Shown: piece by piece, positions 46,245 to 54,735 of the stretch | How positions within the stretch are numbered: the stretch's first letter is position 1 | Layout: each line of letters opens with the position of its first letter | Origin: Tenacibaculum sp. 1_MG-2023 | Lineage (GTDB): Bacteria; Bacteroidota; Bacteroidia; Flavobacteriales; Flavobacteriaceae | Assembly (NCBI RefSeq): GCF_030547425.1 | Contig: NZ_JAUORH010000010.1 | Span: 1 to 64,000 of the forward strand | DNA length: 64,000 nucleotides | Direction of reading: 5' to 3' | Program-made: the position numbers and the translations under genes | The notes under the pieces: generated by a model | Database searches by the model: none | Seen by the model: the letters and a program-made list of their open reading frames with translations, nothing else | Told to the model about the DNA's origin: nothing

Positions 46245-46961
46245 TTAGCTTATAAACTCTTGTAATTCTTTTAAACTTATATTTCCTTCATAAATGGCTT
46301 TACCTACAATGGCTCCTTCACAACCAATTTCTTTTAATCGATGTAAGTCATTGATATTGGCTACTCCTCCACTTGCTATTAAATTCACTGAGGTTTTGCT
46401 TAAAATTTCTAAATATAAATCTAAAGATGCACCTTGTAACATTCCGTCTTTAGTTACATCGGTACAAATAGTGTTAGTAATGCCTATTTCTTCATATTCA
46501 TTTATAAAATCAATAACATCAACTTCTGAGGTTTGTAACCAACCATTAGTCGCAATTTTTCTATCTTTACAATCAGCTCCCAAAATTATTTTACCCTTTC
46601 CATATTTAGTAAGCCATCCAATAAATGTATCTGGATTTTTTACAGCTATGCTTCCTCCTGTTATTTGGTTTGCACCACTTTCAAATGCAATTCGAGCATC
46701 TTCACTTGACTTTAGACCTCCTCCAAAATCAATTTTTAAATTCGTTTTCGTTGCTATTTGTTCTAATACTTTGTGATTTATAATTCGACTAGATTTTGCG
46801 CCATCTAAATCAACAACATGTAAGTATTCTATTCCGTTTGCCTCAAATTCTTTAGCTACTTCTAACGGACTTTCATTATATATTTTTTTGGTATCATAAT
46901 CGCCCTTAGTCAAGCGAACACATTTTCCTTCTATAATATCTATTGCGGGTATAATTCTCAT
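46245..46961 (-). CDS. hisA: ProFAR isomerase HisA
   Basis: A 238-residue (beta/alpha)8 barrel that performs an Amadori rearrangement of ProFAR. The catalytic aspartates are in [21 protein letters not shown] and [10 protein letters not shown]. Phosphate loops include [22 protein letters not shown] and [11 protein letters not shown]. The length is normal. Intergenic distances of 12 bases to hisH and 3 to hisF show one transcript. Confidence 0.97.
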   Translation of the reverse strand: MRIIPAIDIIEGKCVRLTKGDYDTKKIYNESPLEVAKEFEANGIEYLHVVDLDGAKSSRIINHKVLEQIATKTNLKIDFGGGLKSSEDARIAFESGANQITGGSIAVKNPDTFIGWLTKYGKGKIILGADCKDRKIATNGWLQTSEVDVIDFINEYEEIGITNTICTDVTKDGMLQGASLDLYLEILSKTSVNLIASGGVANINDLHRLKEIGCEGAIVGKAIYEGNISLKELQEFIS

Positions 46962-46973
46962 TTTAATTTCTTT

Positions 46974-47555
46974 TTATAACTCTAAAAAATTCTTCAATAA
47001 CTGCTCTCCAACATCTGCTGATTTTTCTGGATGAAATTGCATCGCATAAAAATTATCTTTCTGCATAACGGTACTGAACGGAAGAATATAATCGCAGATT
47101 GCCAGTGTGTTTTTAGATACTTCTGCATAATATCCATGAACATAGTATACATCGTCTTCTAAAGCTATGTTTGTAAACAGTTCAGATGATTTTAATTCAG
47201 AAAAGTTATTCCATCCCATATGTGGGACTTTTTCTTTTGGAGGAAATTGTTTTGTACACGTATCAAAAATACCTAAACATTCGGTACCTCCTTCTTCAGA
47301 AGATTGACACATTAACTGTAATCCTAGACAAATTCCTAGTACAGGTTGTTTTAGGGAAACAATTAACTCATCAATATTTCTTTCTTTTAAGTATTGCATT
47401 GCTGAACTTGCTTCTCCAACCCCAGGAAATATTACTTTATCTGCCAATTGTATTTCTTCTGGATTATCAGTTATAATACTTTCGTATCCCAAGCGAGTTA
47501 GCGCATTTTGTACCGATCGTATATTTCCAGCATTGTATTTTATAATAGCTATCAT
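46974..47555 (-). CDS. hisH: Imidazole glycerol phosphate synthase glutaminase subunit HisH
   Basis: A 193-residue class I glutaminase that supplies ammonia to HisF. The oxyanion-loop region is FPGVGEASSAMQYL. The nucleophile is in PVLGICLGLQLMCQSSEEG. The catalytic His and Glu are in YAMQFHPEKSADVG. VPHMGWNNF is the usual HisH block. Its upstream gap to hisB is 84 bases and holds an AT-rich dispersed-type repeat. Confidence 0.97.
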   Translation of the reverse strand: MIAIIKYNAGNIRSVQNALTRLGYESIITDNPEEIQLADKVIFPGVGEASSAMQYLKERNIDELIVSLKQPVLGICLGLQLMCQSSEEGGTECLGIFDTCTKQFPPKEKVPHMGWNNFSELKSSELFTNIALEDDVYYVHGYYAEVSKNTLAICDYILPFSTVMQKDNFYAMQFHPEKSADVGEQLLKNFLEL

Positions 47556-47560
47556 GTTTT

Positions 47561-47640
47561 AATTATGAGTAATGAATTTTTAATTACAAATTATTTTCTC
47601 AGATTATTGAGTAATTCATAATTTTTAATTCGTAATTAAT
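47561..47640. repeat. AT-rich imperfect direct repeat between hisB and hisH
   Basis: Two units built from AATTATGAGTAATGAATTTT and GAGTAATTCATAATTTTTAA plus CGTAATTA-like ends fill the gap. They resemble the ATTCGTAATT/AATTACGAATT dispersed intergenic repeats common in Bacteroidota. No reading frame or hairpin terminator is formed, so the operon should be read through. Confidence 0.5.
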
Positions 47641-48773
47641 TATAGAACTCCTTTTGTTGATGGTAAAATCATTTTGTCAACATCTCTTTTTATAGCCACT
47701 TTTATAGCTTTGGCAAAAGCTTTAAAAATGGCTTCTATTTTGTGATGTTCATTTGTTCCTTCTGCTTTGATATTCAAATTACATTTAGCACCATCGGTAA
47801 ACGATTTAAAAAAGTGGAAAAACATTTCTGTTGGCATTTTCCCTATCATTTCTCGTTTAAAATTTGCCTCCCAAACTAACCAGTTTCTTCCACCAAAATC
47901 AATGGCTATTTGTGCTAAGCAATCATCCATAGGTAAACAAAACCCATAACGTTCAATCCCTAGTTTATTTCCCAATGCTTTATAAAATACTTCTCCTAAT
48001 GCTATCGCTGTATCTTCAATGGTGTGGTGTTCATCTACGTCTAAATCACCTGTTACTTGGATGTTCAAATCCATTTGACCATGACGTGCTATTTGATCTA
48101 ACATATGATCGAAAAAAGCAATACCCGTATCAATCGTACTTTTCCCTTTTCCATCTAAATTTACTTCTATTTTTATTTGAGTTTCATTGGTATTTCTTTC
48201 AATAGAAGCAGAACGTTCTTCCAACTTTAAAAACTCATAAATCGTGTTCCAATTGTTACTCTCTAAAGCTATAAAACCATCTAGTTCCTCTCTTTTTACA
48301 GTAATTTCATCAGTTCCTAAATTCGTTTCATCATTGATGTAAATTCCTTGAGCTCCCAAGTTTTTAGCAAGTTCTATATCGGTTAAACGGTCACCAATCA
48401 CAAAAGAGTTTTTCAAATCGTACTCTTTAGAAAAATATTTTGTCAATAAACCTGTTTTTGGTTTTCTCGTAGGTTGGTTGTCTTTAGCAAAAGTTCTGTC
48501 AATGATTTCTTCTACGAACTCAATACCTTCTTCTTTTAAGGTATTCATCACAAAGTTATGTACTGGCCAAAACGTATTTTCTGGATATACTTCCGTTCCT
48601 AATCCATCTTGGTTCGTGACTAACACTAATTCAAAGTCGAGTTCTTTGGCTATTTTACTCAATCCTTGAAAAACCTTTGGGTAGAATTGTAATTTCTCAA
48701 ACGAATCTGTTTGTTCATCTGCTGGTTCTTTAATTAAGGTACCATCTCTATCTATAAATAATATTTTTTTCAT
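47640..48773 (-). CDS. hisB: Bifunctional histidinol-phosphatase / IGP dehydratase HisB
   Basis: A 377-residue fusion. Residues 1-165 form the HAD phosphatase with the nucleophile in [26 protein letters not shown] and [19 protein letters not shown]. From about 185 comes imidazole glycerol phosphate dehydratase with [33 protein letters not shown] and [18 protein letters not shown], which hold the two Mn-binding sites. It does steps 6 and 8 of the pathway. It is 12 bases after hisC. Confidence 0.97.
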   Translation of the reverse strand: MKKILFIDRDGTLIKEPADEQTDSFEKLQFYPKVFQGLSKIAKELDFELVLVTNQDGLGTEVYPENTFWPVHNFVMNTLKEEGIEFVEEIIDRTFAKDNQPTRKPKTGLLTKYFSKEYDLKNSFVIGDRLTDIELAKNLGAQGIYINDETNLGTDEITVKREELDGFIALESNNWNTIYEFLKLEERSASIERNTNETQIKIEVNLDGKGKSTIDTGIAFFDHMLDQIARHGQMDLNIQVTGDLDVDEHHTIEDTAIALGEVFYKALGNKLGIERYGFCLPMDDCLAQIAIDFGGRNWLVWEANFKREMIGKMPTEMFFHFFKSFTDGAKCNLNIKAEGTNEHHKIEAIFKAFAKAIKVAIKRDVDKMILPSTKGVL

Positions 48774-48785
48774 CGTTTTTTAAAT

Positions 48786-49850
48786 TTAAAATGAATTTTC
48801 AACTTCATCAGGTGTAACACTCAATTCCTCTAATGCTGCCATTAATTTTTTGTTTTCTTTCTCACTTCCTACCGTAATTCGTATGCAATTATTTACCAAA
48901 CTATTCCTGTTTCTAGTTATAATTTTTTGAGCTACTAACGAGTTATACAATTTATTAGCGTTTGTAACCTCAATTAGTATAAAATTAGCTTCAGAAAGAT
49001 ATATCTTTTTTACTAATTCAATTTCTTGCAGCTGTTTTTCTAGTTTTTCCTTTTCATTGAGAATGATATTTTTCTCAATCTCAAACTGTGCTAAGTTATC
49101 TAGCTTATTAAGCACAGCTTCTTGATTTAAAGCACTGATATTGTAGGGTGGCTTCACTTTGTTGTATATATCAATGATTTCTTTACCAGCATACGCTGCT
49201 CCAACTCTAACACCTGCTAATCCCCAAGCCTTACTGAAGGTTTGACTTATAATTAAATTAGGGTAATTTTTTAATTGATTTATAAAAGATTCTTTAGAGC
49301 TAAAATCAATATAAGCTTCATCAATAATTACAATTCCTTTAAATTTACTAAGAATAAACTCAATTGTTTCATCTTCAAAACAGTTACCTGTTGGGTTATT
49401 TGGTGAACAAATGAATATTATTTTTAAATTTTCATCTTCTAAGTAAGGTTCTAAAGCACCTATATTTATCTGAAAATCTTGATTTAAAGCTAATTCAATC
49501 AATTCAATATCATTAATAGCTGCGGAAACATTATACATTCCATAAGAGGGTGTAAAAGTTAAGGCTTTGTCTTTCCCCGGATTACAAAATATTCTAAATG
49601 CTAAATCGATTACTTCATCACTTCCATTTCCTATAAAAATTTGATTCTCATTTACATCTTTAACCTCAGACAATCGTTTTTTAATTGCTATTTGTTGCGG
49701 ATCTGGATAGCGATTCAAAACACCAAATGGATTCTCATTGGCATCTAGATACACTTCAGCAACACCTTTAAATTCATCTCTAGCAGAAGAATAAGCTTTT
49801 AATTGTTGAATGTTTGTGCGTACTATCTTATTTAAGTTTATTTTTTTCAT
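48786..49850 (-). CDS. hisC: Histidinol-phosphate aminotransferase HisC
   Basis: A 354-residue class I/II PLP aminotransferase acting on imidazole acetol phosphate. Key blocks are VYLDANENPFG, IFIGNGSDEVIDLAFRIFCNPG, IIFICSPNNPTGNCF, IVIIDEAYIDF and the PLP-lysine SQTFSKAWGLAGVRVGAAYAG near residue 208. The acceptor arginine is in NCIRITVG. The gap to hisD upstream is 64 bases and holds a dispersed repeat copy. Confidence 0.97.
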   Translation of the reverse strand: MKKINLNKIVRTNIQQLKAYSSARDEFKGVAEVYLDANENPFGVLNRYPDPQQIAIKKRLSEVKDVNENQIFIGNGSDEVIDLAFRIFCNPGKDKALTFTPSYGMYNVSAAINDIELIELALNQDFQINIGALEPYLEDENLKIIFICSPNNPTGNCFEDETIEFILSKFKGIVIIDEAYIDFSSKESFINQLKNYPNLIISQTFSKAWGLAGVRVGAAYAGKEIIDIYNKVKPPYNISALNQEAVLNKLDNLAQFEIEKNIILNEKEKLEKQLQEIELVKKIYLSEANFILIEVTNANKLYNSLVAQKIITRNRNSLVNNCIRITVGSEKENKKLMAALEELSVTPDEVENSF

Positions 49851-49887
49851 TGTTAACTATTTTGAGGTGTTACTCAATAAGGTTAAG

Positions 49888-49913
49888 GTTTCTCACATAC
49901 GTTCGAAATGACG
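49888..49913. repeat. Dispersed intergenic repeat copy between hisD and hisC
   Basis: TTTCTCACATACGTTCGAAATGACGC resembles, by eye, intergenic repeats ending in TTCGAAATGAC that are scattered through many Bacteroidota genomes. It sits within the operon without a stem strong enough to end transcription. Confidence 0.4.
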
Positions 49914-49914
49914 C

Positions 49915-51201
49915 TTAGTTATTTAATGAGCTTAATCGGACTGTAATGGCATTTTTGTGCGCTTGTAAGCCTTCTGCTTCTGCCATTAATTCTATAGCTT
50001 CACCTATATTTTCTATTCCTTCTTTAGATACTTCTTGAAAAGTAATTTTCTTTACAAAACTGTCTAACGAAACTCCGCTATAGTTTTTTGCATAACCGTT
50101 AGTTGGCAAGGTGTGATTAGTGCCACTAGCATAATCACCTGCACTTTCACAACTGTAATTCCCTAAGAATACTGAACCAGCATTTACAATTCCTTCGATA
50201 TATTCAGAAGCTTTTTCTGATGCTATAATTAAGTGCTCTGGAGCATATTCATTACTAAAACCTATACATTCTTCTTTAGAATTTAAAACAACTGCAAAAC
50301 TGTTCCCTATTGCTTTTTTAGCTAATTCTTTTCTAGGCAATTCTTCTATTTGTTTGTTTAGTTCTGTTATAACATTTTGAGCAACTTTTCCAGAAGTAGT
50401 GGCTAAAATAGCTTGACTATCTGCTCCGTGTTCTGCTTGTGATAATAAATCGGAAGCTACAAAAACAGGGTTTGATGTTTCATCTGCAATTACAAGTACT
50501 TCACTCGGACCTGCAGGCATATCAATAGCTACCCCTTGTTGTTGTACCAGTTCTTTTGCTTTGGTTACAAACTGATTTCCTGGTCCTAATATTTTATATA
50601 CTTGAGGAACGGTTTCTGTTCCGTTCGCCATCGCTCCAATAGCTTGAGCTCCTCCAATTTTAAAAATTTTAGTTACTCCTACCAAAGAAGCAGTGTATAA
50701 AATAGCTGGGTTAATTTTACCTTCCTTACTTGTTGGCGTACATAGTACTATTTCTTTACAACCAGCAATTTTTGCTGGAATACCTAACATTAAAATCGTA
50801 GAAAATAACGGTGCAGAACCTCCTGGAATATACAAACCTATTTTTTCTACTGCTACACTTTTTCTCCAACAAGTAACACCTTTTGTAGTTGTTATTTTTT
50901 TAGGTGCTTCCTTTTGAGAGTTGTGAAATGTTTCAATATTAGATTTTGCTAACTGTATGGCTAATTTTAATTCTTCTGAAACTAAGTTTTGTGCTTCTTC
51001 TAACTCTTTTTTAGAAACTTCTAACTCGGTTAACAACACTCCATCAAATAATTGTGTATATTTTTTTAAGGCTTTATCTTTATTAAGCTTTACATCATTT
51101 AATATTGTTTGTACCGTTTCTTGTAAACTGTTTTCGCTTAAAGTAGCTCTTTTACACAATGAATTCCAAGTTTCTATTGTTGGGTTTTTTATAATTTTCA
51201 T
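49915..51201 (-). CDS. hisD: Histidinol dehydrogenase HisD
   Basis: A 428-residue zinc- and NAD-dependent enzyme for the last two oxidations to histidine. Recognisable are IGLYIPGGSAPLFSTILMLGIPAKIAGC, KIFKIGGAQAIGAMANGTETVP, GPGNQFVTKAKELVQQQGVAIDMPAGPSEVLVIAD, the base-containing NEYAPEHLI, and the zinc-binding DYASGTNHTLPTNG. The length is standard. It follows hisG by 86 bases. Confidence 0.97.
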   Translation of the reverse strand: MKIIKNPTIETWNSLCKRATLSENSLQETVQTILNDVKLNKDKALKKYTQLFDGVLLTELEVSKKELEEAQNLVSEELKLAIQLAKSNIETFHNSQKEAPKKITTTKGVTCWRKSVAVEKIGLYIPGGSAPLFSTILMLGIPAKIAGCKEIVLCTPTSKEGKINPAILYTASLVGVTKIFKIGGAQAIGAMANGTETVPQVYKILGPGNQFVTKAKELVQQQGVAIDMPAGPSEVLVIADETSNPVFVASDLLSQAEHGADSQAILATTSGKVAQNVITELNKQIEELPRKELAKKAIGNSFAVVLNSKEECIGFSNEYAPEHLIIASEKASEYIEGIVNAGSVFLGNYSCESAGDYASGTNHTLPTNGYAKNYSGVSLDSFVKKITFQEVSKEGIENIGEAIELMAEAEGLQAHKNAITVRLSSLNN

Positions 51202-51287
51202 CTGTTTATTTTTATTGTTTTAACTATCATCCTTCTTCTGTAATCGGCACAGATATGGGAATTAAATCCTTGACTATCGCCCTGTGA

Positions 51288-52145
51288 TTAAATAACCATT
51301 TTTTCTATTGGACACACCAAAATACCTTCAGCTCCATTGCTTTTTAATTCATCTATAATTTCCCAAAATTGATTTTTATTTAATACTGAGTGTACAGAAC
51401 TCCACCCCTCTTCAGCTAAAGGAAGTACTGTTGGGCTACGCATTCCTGGTAAAATATCAATGATTTTGTCTAGTTTTTCATTCGGAGCATTTAGTAACAC
51501 GTATCTTGATTGTCTTGCTTTTAATACTGATTGAAGCCTAAATTGTAATTTGTTAAGTATTGCTTGTTGTTTTTCTTGAATCTTAGGTGAAACTGCCAAT
51601 ACAGCTTCCGATTTTAATAGAACTTCTACTTCTTTTAAGTTGTTTTTAAATAAAGTTGAACCACTAGATACAATATCACAGATTCCGTCTGCTAAACCAA
51701 TATTTGGGGCTATTTCTACAGAACCGTTAATAATATGTAATTGTGATTTTATGTTATTTTCTTCTAGAAATTTTAAAACTGTGTTTGGATATGAAGTTGC
51801 TATTTTTTTATTCTGAAAGTAGTTTATTCCTGTATATTCTTCATTTTTTGGGACTGCTAAGGATACTTTACATTTTGAAAAACCTAATTTTTCAATAAAT
51901 TGAATTTCTTCCCCTTTTTCAATTAGTAAGTTCTCACCAATGATAGCTGCATCCACAACTCCATCTTTTAGATATTGTGGAATATCTCCATTTCTTAGAT
52001 AAAAAACCTCTAATGGAAAATTGTTTGCTGAAGCTTTTAATTGATCTTTACCATTATCGATAGAAATTCCACAGTCTTTAAGAATTTGTAGAGACTCTTG
52101 GTTGAGTCTTCCTGATTTTTGTATGGCTATTTTTAATTTACTCAT
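51288..52145 (-). CDS. hisG: ATP phosphoribosyltransferase HisG, long form
   Basis: A 285-residue enzyme for the first, feedback-controlled step of histidine synthesis. The catalytic domain begins MSKLKIAIQKSGRLNQES and includes GVVDAAIIGENLL and the PRPP loop GLADGICDIVSSGSTLF. The last 75 residues (from about MRSPTVLPLAEEGWSSVHSVLNKNQFW) are the regulatory C-terminal domain found in the long form, so no HisZ is needed. The frame is open for another 29 codons upstream, but that extension runs through the attenuator terminator stem and is not protein-like. Confidence 0.95.
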   Translation of the reverse strand: MSKLKIAIQKSGRLNQESLQILKDCGISIDNGKDQLKASANNFPLEVFYLRNGDIPQYLKDGVVDAAIIGENLLIEKGEEIQFIEKLGFSKCKVSLAVPKNEEYTGINYFQNKKIATSYPNTVLKFLEENNIKSQLHIINGSVEIAPNIGLADGICDIVSSGSTLFKNNLKEVEVLLKSEAVLAVSPKIQEKQQAILNKLQFRLQSVLKARQSRYVLLNAPNEKLDKIIDILPGMRSPTVLPLAEEGWSSVHSVLNKNQFWEIIDELKSNGAEGILVCPIEKMVI

Positions 52146-52208
52146 TTTAGTTTTGAATGGGTTTGAGTAAATCGTTTTGAGAAGATTTTTTCCTGGCGCC
52201 TTGGAAAT

Positions 52209-52240
52209 AAAAAACCCGTTTGATTTACTCAAACGGGTTT
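52209..52240 (-). terminator. Attenuator terminator of the his operon
   Basis: On the minus strand AAACCCGTTTGA (52240-52229), loop GTAAA, TCAAACGGGTTT (52223-52212), then more T. This is a perfect 12-bp GC-centred stem with a T-run, 64 bases before the hisG start and 32 bases after the leader-peptide stop. Its 5' arm can instead pair with the leader codons ACT CAA GCG (antiterminator). Confidence 0.88.
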
Positions 52241-52271
52241 AAAATATATTTTGTTTTTATTCAATACATTT

Positions 52272-52328
52272 TCAGTTCGCTTGAGTGCAAATATGAAAAT
52301 GATGATGATGTAATTGAATAAAACTCAT
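52272..52328 (-). CDS. hisL: his operon leader peptide
   Basis: An 18-codon reading frame on the minus strand encodes MSFIQLHHHHFHICTQAN and a TGA stop. Five of its residues 7-12 are His (four CAT in a row, Phe, CAT). The codons ACT CAA GCG near its end (52286-52278) can pair with CGTTTGAGT in the terminator's 5' arm (52235-52227) through 9 bp, one of them G-U. A ribosome stalled at the His codons would leave that segment free and allow the antiterminator; a ribosome reaching the stop would cover it and let the terminator form. This is the classical logic of translation-controlled attenuation. It lies directly upstream of hisG. Confidence 0.88.
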   Translation of the reverse strand: MSFIQLHHHHFHICTQAN

Positions 52329-52347
52329 GTCTTTTATTTTGTTACTG

Positions 52348-52379
52348 CAAATATTTGTTATTTATTTTTAATTATGCAA
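52348..52379 (-). promoter_or_regulatory. Probable his operon promoter
   Basis: On the minus strand TTG (52379-52377), a 21-base spacer and AATATTTG (52355-52348) resemble TTTG-N19-TAnnTTTG with one mismatch in the -7 box. It lies between the typA terminator and the leader peptide ATG at 52328, where the promoter must be if the attenuator is used. Confidence 0.5.
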
Positions 52380-52401
52380 GTTATTTTTAATAAAAATAAA
52401 A

Positions 52402-52423
52402 AACCACCTAAAACTAGGTGGTT
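52402..52423 (-). terminator. Rho-independent terminator of typA
   Basis: On the minus strand AACCACCTA (52423-52415), loop GTTT, TAGGTGGTT (52410-52402), followed by TTTTATTTTTATT. It lies 31 bases after the typA stop and separates typA from the his leader. Confidence 0.88.
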
Positions 52424-52453
52424 CTTCTTATATTTTCTTTTAGAAATATTCTA

Positions 52454-54223
52454 TTATCTAAAATCAATTTTACGCATACGTAAGCTTTCAGGAGTTACTT
52501 CTAAATACTCATCAGCTCTAATATACTCCATACATTCTTCTAAAGAAAAATCGATTTTTGGAGCAATTTTAACACTATCATCGTTTCCTGATGAACGTAC
52601 ATTTGTTAATTTTTTCCCTTTAATTAGGTTAACAGCCATATCATCTGACTTTGAATTTTCTCCAACTACCTGACCTTTGTAAATCTCTTGGTTAGGATCA
52701 ATAAAGAAACGTCCTCTATCTTGTAAACGGTCAATTGCATAAGCAGTTGCTTTACCTGTTTCAGAAGAAATAATAGCTCCTTTTAATTCCTCAGCAAACT
52801 CTCCTTTATATGGCCCGTATTCGCTAAATCTATGGTTTATAATTGCTTGACCTGCAGTTGCTGTTAATATTTTATTACGTAAACCAATTAATCCTCTAGA
52901 TGGAATAGTAAATTCTAAGTGTTGTAAATCTCCTTTTGGTTCCATTACTAATAAGTCTCCTTTACGTAAAGAAACTAAGTTAATTGCTTTAGAGGCTACA
53001 TCTTCTGGAACATCAATTGATAATGTTTCGTATGGTTCACTCTTAACGCCATCAATATCTTTTAAAATTACTTGAGGACGACCTACTTGTAATTCATATC
53101 CTTCACGACGCATCGTTTCTATCAATACTGATAAGTGTAATACTCCACGCCCGAAAACGTTGAATTTATCTTCAGTATCCGTTTCATCAACACGTAACGC
53201 TAAATTCTTCTCCATCTCCTTAAATAAACGATCACGTAAGTGACGAGAAGTAACAAATTTACCTTCTTTACCAAAGAACGGAGAATTGTTAATTGTAAAT
53301 AACATACTCATGGTAGGTTGATCCACTTCAATTCTTGGTAAAGCTTCTGGATTTTCTAAATCAGCGATTGTATCACCTATTTCAAAATCATCAATACCAG
53401 TAATAGCACAAATATCTCCACTACGTACTTTATCAGTCTCTGCTTTACCCATTCCTTCAAAAACGTGTAACTCTTTGATTCGCACTTTTTTCGTCGATCC
53501 ATCTGCTTTACAAAGCATATAGTCTTGGTTCTTTTCTAAGTCTCCACGGTATACACGTCCAATAGCTATTCTTCCTTTAAAAGAAGAGTAATCTAATGAT
53601 GTAATTTGCATTTGAGGAGAACCTTCACGGTAAGGTGCTTCAGGAATAGTCTCGATAACAGCATCTAATAAATCGATGATATCTTCTTTTGGCTCTTGCC
53701 AATCCGTACTCATCCAACCATTTTTAGCTGAACCATAAATAGTTGTAAAGTCTAATTGATCTTCATTTGCTTCTAAAGCAAACATTAAATCGAATACTTT
53801 TTCATGTACTAAATCTGGTGTACAGTTTTCTTTGTCTACCTTATTTACTACTACGATAGGAGTTAACCCTAATTCGATTGCTTTTCCTAATACGAAACGT
53901 GTTTGAGGCATTGGTCCTTCAAAAGCATCAACCAATAATAAAACTCCATCTGCCATTTTTAATACACGTTCTACTTCACCACCAAAGTCGGCGTGCCCAG
54001 GAGTATCAATTACATTAATTTTAACTCCTTTATAGTTTACTGATACATTTTTAGATAAAATGGTAATACCACGTTCACGTTCTAAGTCGTTGTTATCTAA
54101 TAATAAATCAGTACGTTCTTTACGCTCATCTAAAATTTTAGCTTGATCTATAATTTTGTCTACCAAGGTTGTCTTTCCGTGGTCAACGTGTGCTATAATA
54201 GCAATATTTCTTATTGATTGCAT
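52454..54223 (-). CDS. typA: Translational GTPase TypA/BipA
   Basis: A 589-residue ribosome-associated GTPase that helps 50S assembly and stress adaptation. The GTPase domain holds G1 [12 protein letters not shown], the G2-type RGITI, G3 [16 protein letters not shown] and G4 NKVD. Domains II, III and V follow, and the BipA-specific C-terminal domain includes [26 protein letters not shown]. The final [19 protein letters not shown] is a typical family end. The minus-strand -7 box TACTTTTG is at 54251-54244. Confidence 0.97.
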   Translation of the reverse strand: MQSIRNIAIIAHVDHGKTTLVDKIIDQAKILDERKERTDLLLDNNDLERERGITILSKNVSVNYKGVKINVIDTPGHADFGGEVERVLKMADGVLLLVDAFEGPMPQTRFVLGKAIELGLTPIVVVNKVDKENCTPDLVHEKVFDLMFALEANEDQLDFTTIYGSAKNGWMSTDWQEPKEDIIDLLDAVIETIPEAPYREGSPQMQITSLDYSSFKGRIAIGRVYRGDLEKNQDYMLCKADGSTKKVRIKELHVFEGMGKAETDKVRSGDICAITGIDDFEIGDTIADLENPEALPRIEVDQPTMSMLFTINNSPFFGKEGKFVTSRHLRDRLFKEMEKNLALRVDETDTEDKFNVFGRGVLHLSVLIETMRREGYELQVGRPQVILKDIDGVKSEPYETLSIDVPEDVASKAINLVSLRKGDLLVMEPKGDLQHLEFTIPSRGLIGLRNKILTATAGQAIINHRFSEYGPYKGEFAEELKGAIISSETGKATAYAIDRLQDRGRFFIDPNQEIYKGQVVGENSKSDDMAVNLIKGKKLTNVRSSGNDDSVKIAPKIDFSLEECMEYIRADEYLEVTPESLRMRKIDFR

Positions 54224-54243
54224 TCGTGCTTATTTTGAAGCTG

Positions 54244-54251
54244 CAAAAGTA
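54244..54251 (-). promoter_or_regulatory. -7 box of typA
   Basis: TACTTTTG on the minus strand is a perfect TAnnTTTG, 20 bases before the typA ATG. No clear -33 match is seen. Confidence 0.45.
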
Positions 54252-54426
54252 GTGTTTTATTGTTTACGATTTACGAAATTTTATTTATGAATTCGTAATG
54301 TTTCATTTAAAGCATTATAAAAACATCATTTTATGTGATTTTCTCATCCTTTAAATGAACTTCGGGAGTCTTAACTTTCTATCTTGTTTGGATAAAGAAC
54401 TTAATTTATTGAAAGCTAACTAAAAA

Positions 54427-54735
54427 TTATTCAGGTTTACTTTCTTCTAATTCCTCATCATCTGCTCTAAAAGCACTTGGTAAAATATCAGGAATTAATT
54501 TTATAAGTAAAGGCAAAAGTAATGCTCCTCCTGGCAGCATAAACACTGTAAAGGCAGGAATTGCTTTACAAATATCAAGTGTTTGTTCTTTTACTTTTGC
54601 CTTTTCTTCGTCTGTTAATGATGTAGTTAGAGATTTTCTCACAAGAAAAAGAAGCTCCCTACTTTCTTGGAGCTCTTTAGCTAATCTTTTTTTATTTTTA
54701 TAGATAGCTTCTTTTATTTCATCAACTGTATTCAT
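54427..54735 (-). CDS. Small LETM1-like protein
   Basis: A 102-residue protein. The N-terminal half is charged and helical (IKEAIYKNKKRLAKELQESRELLFLVRKSL). The second half (ICKAIPAFTVFMLPGGALLLPLLIKLIPDILPSAFRADDEE) carries the core signature of the LETM1 ribosome-binding-like domain of mitochondrial LETM1: a membrane-adjacent hydrophobic helix with Pro residues followed by LP-[ST]-F. The ATG overlaps the last base of the upstream proline dehydrogenase stop (TAATG), so its translation depends on that gene. A bacterial function for this domain is unknown; ion or ribosome links are inference. Confidence 0.75.
   Translation of the reverse strand: MNTVDEIKEAIYKNKKRLAKELQESRELLFLVRKSLTTSLTDEEKAKVKEQTLDICKAIPAFTVFMLPGGALLLPLLIKLIPDILPSAFRADDEELEESKPE

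Noticed and set aside
46294-46776. 160-codon plus-strand frame across hisA
   Set aside because: hisA on the other strand is fully conserved; this frame is a by-product of its codon pattern.
47561-47640. A CRISPR or phage-type repeat
   Set aside because: There are only two imperfect AT-rich units with no regular spacers.
52146-52232. N-terminal extension of hisG by 29 codons
   Set aside because: It reads through the attenuator terminator stem, has no family similarity, and the standard HisG start MSKLKIAIQKSG is at 52145.
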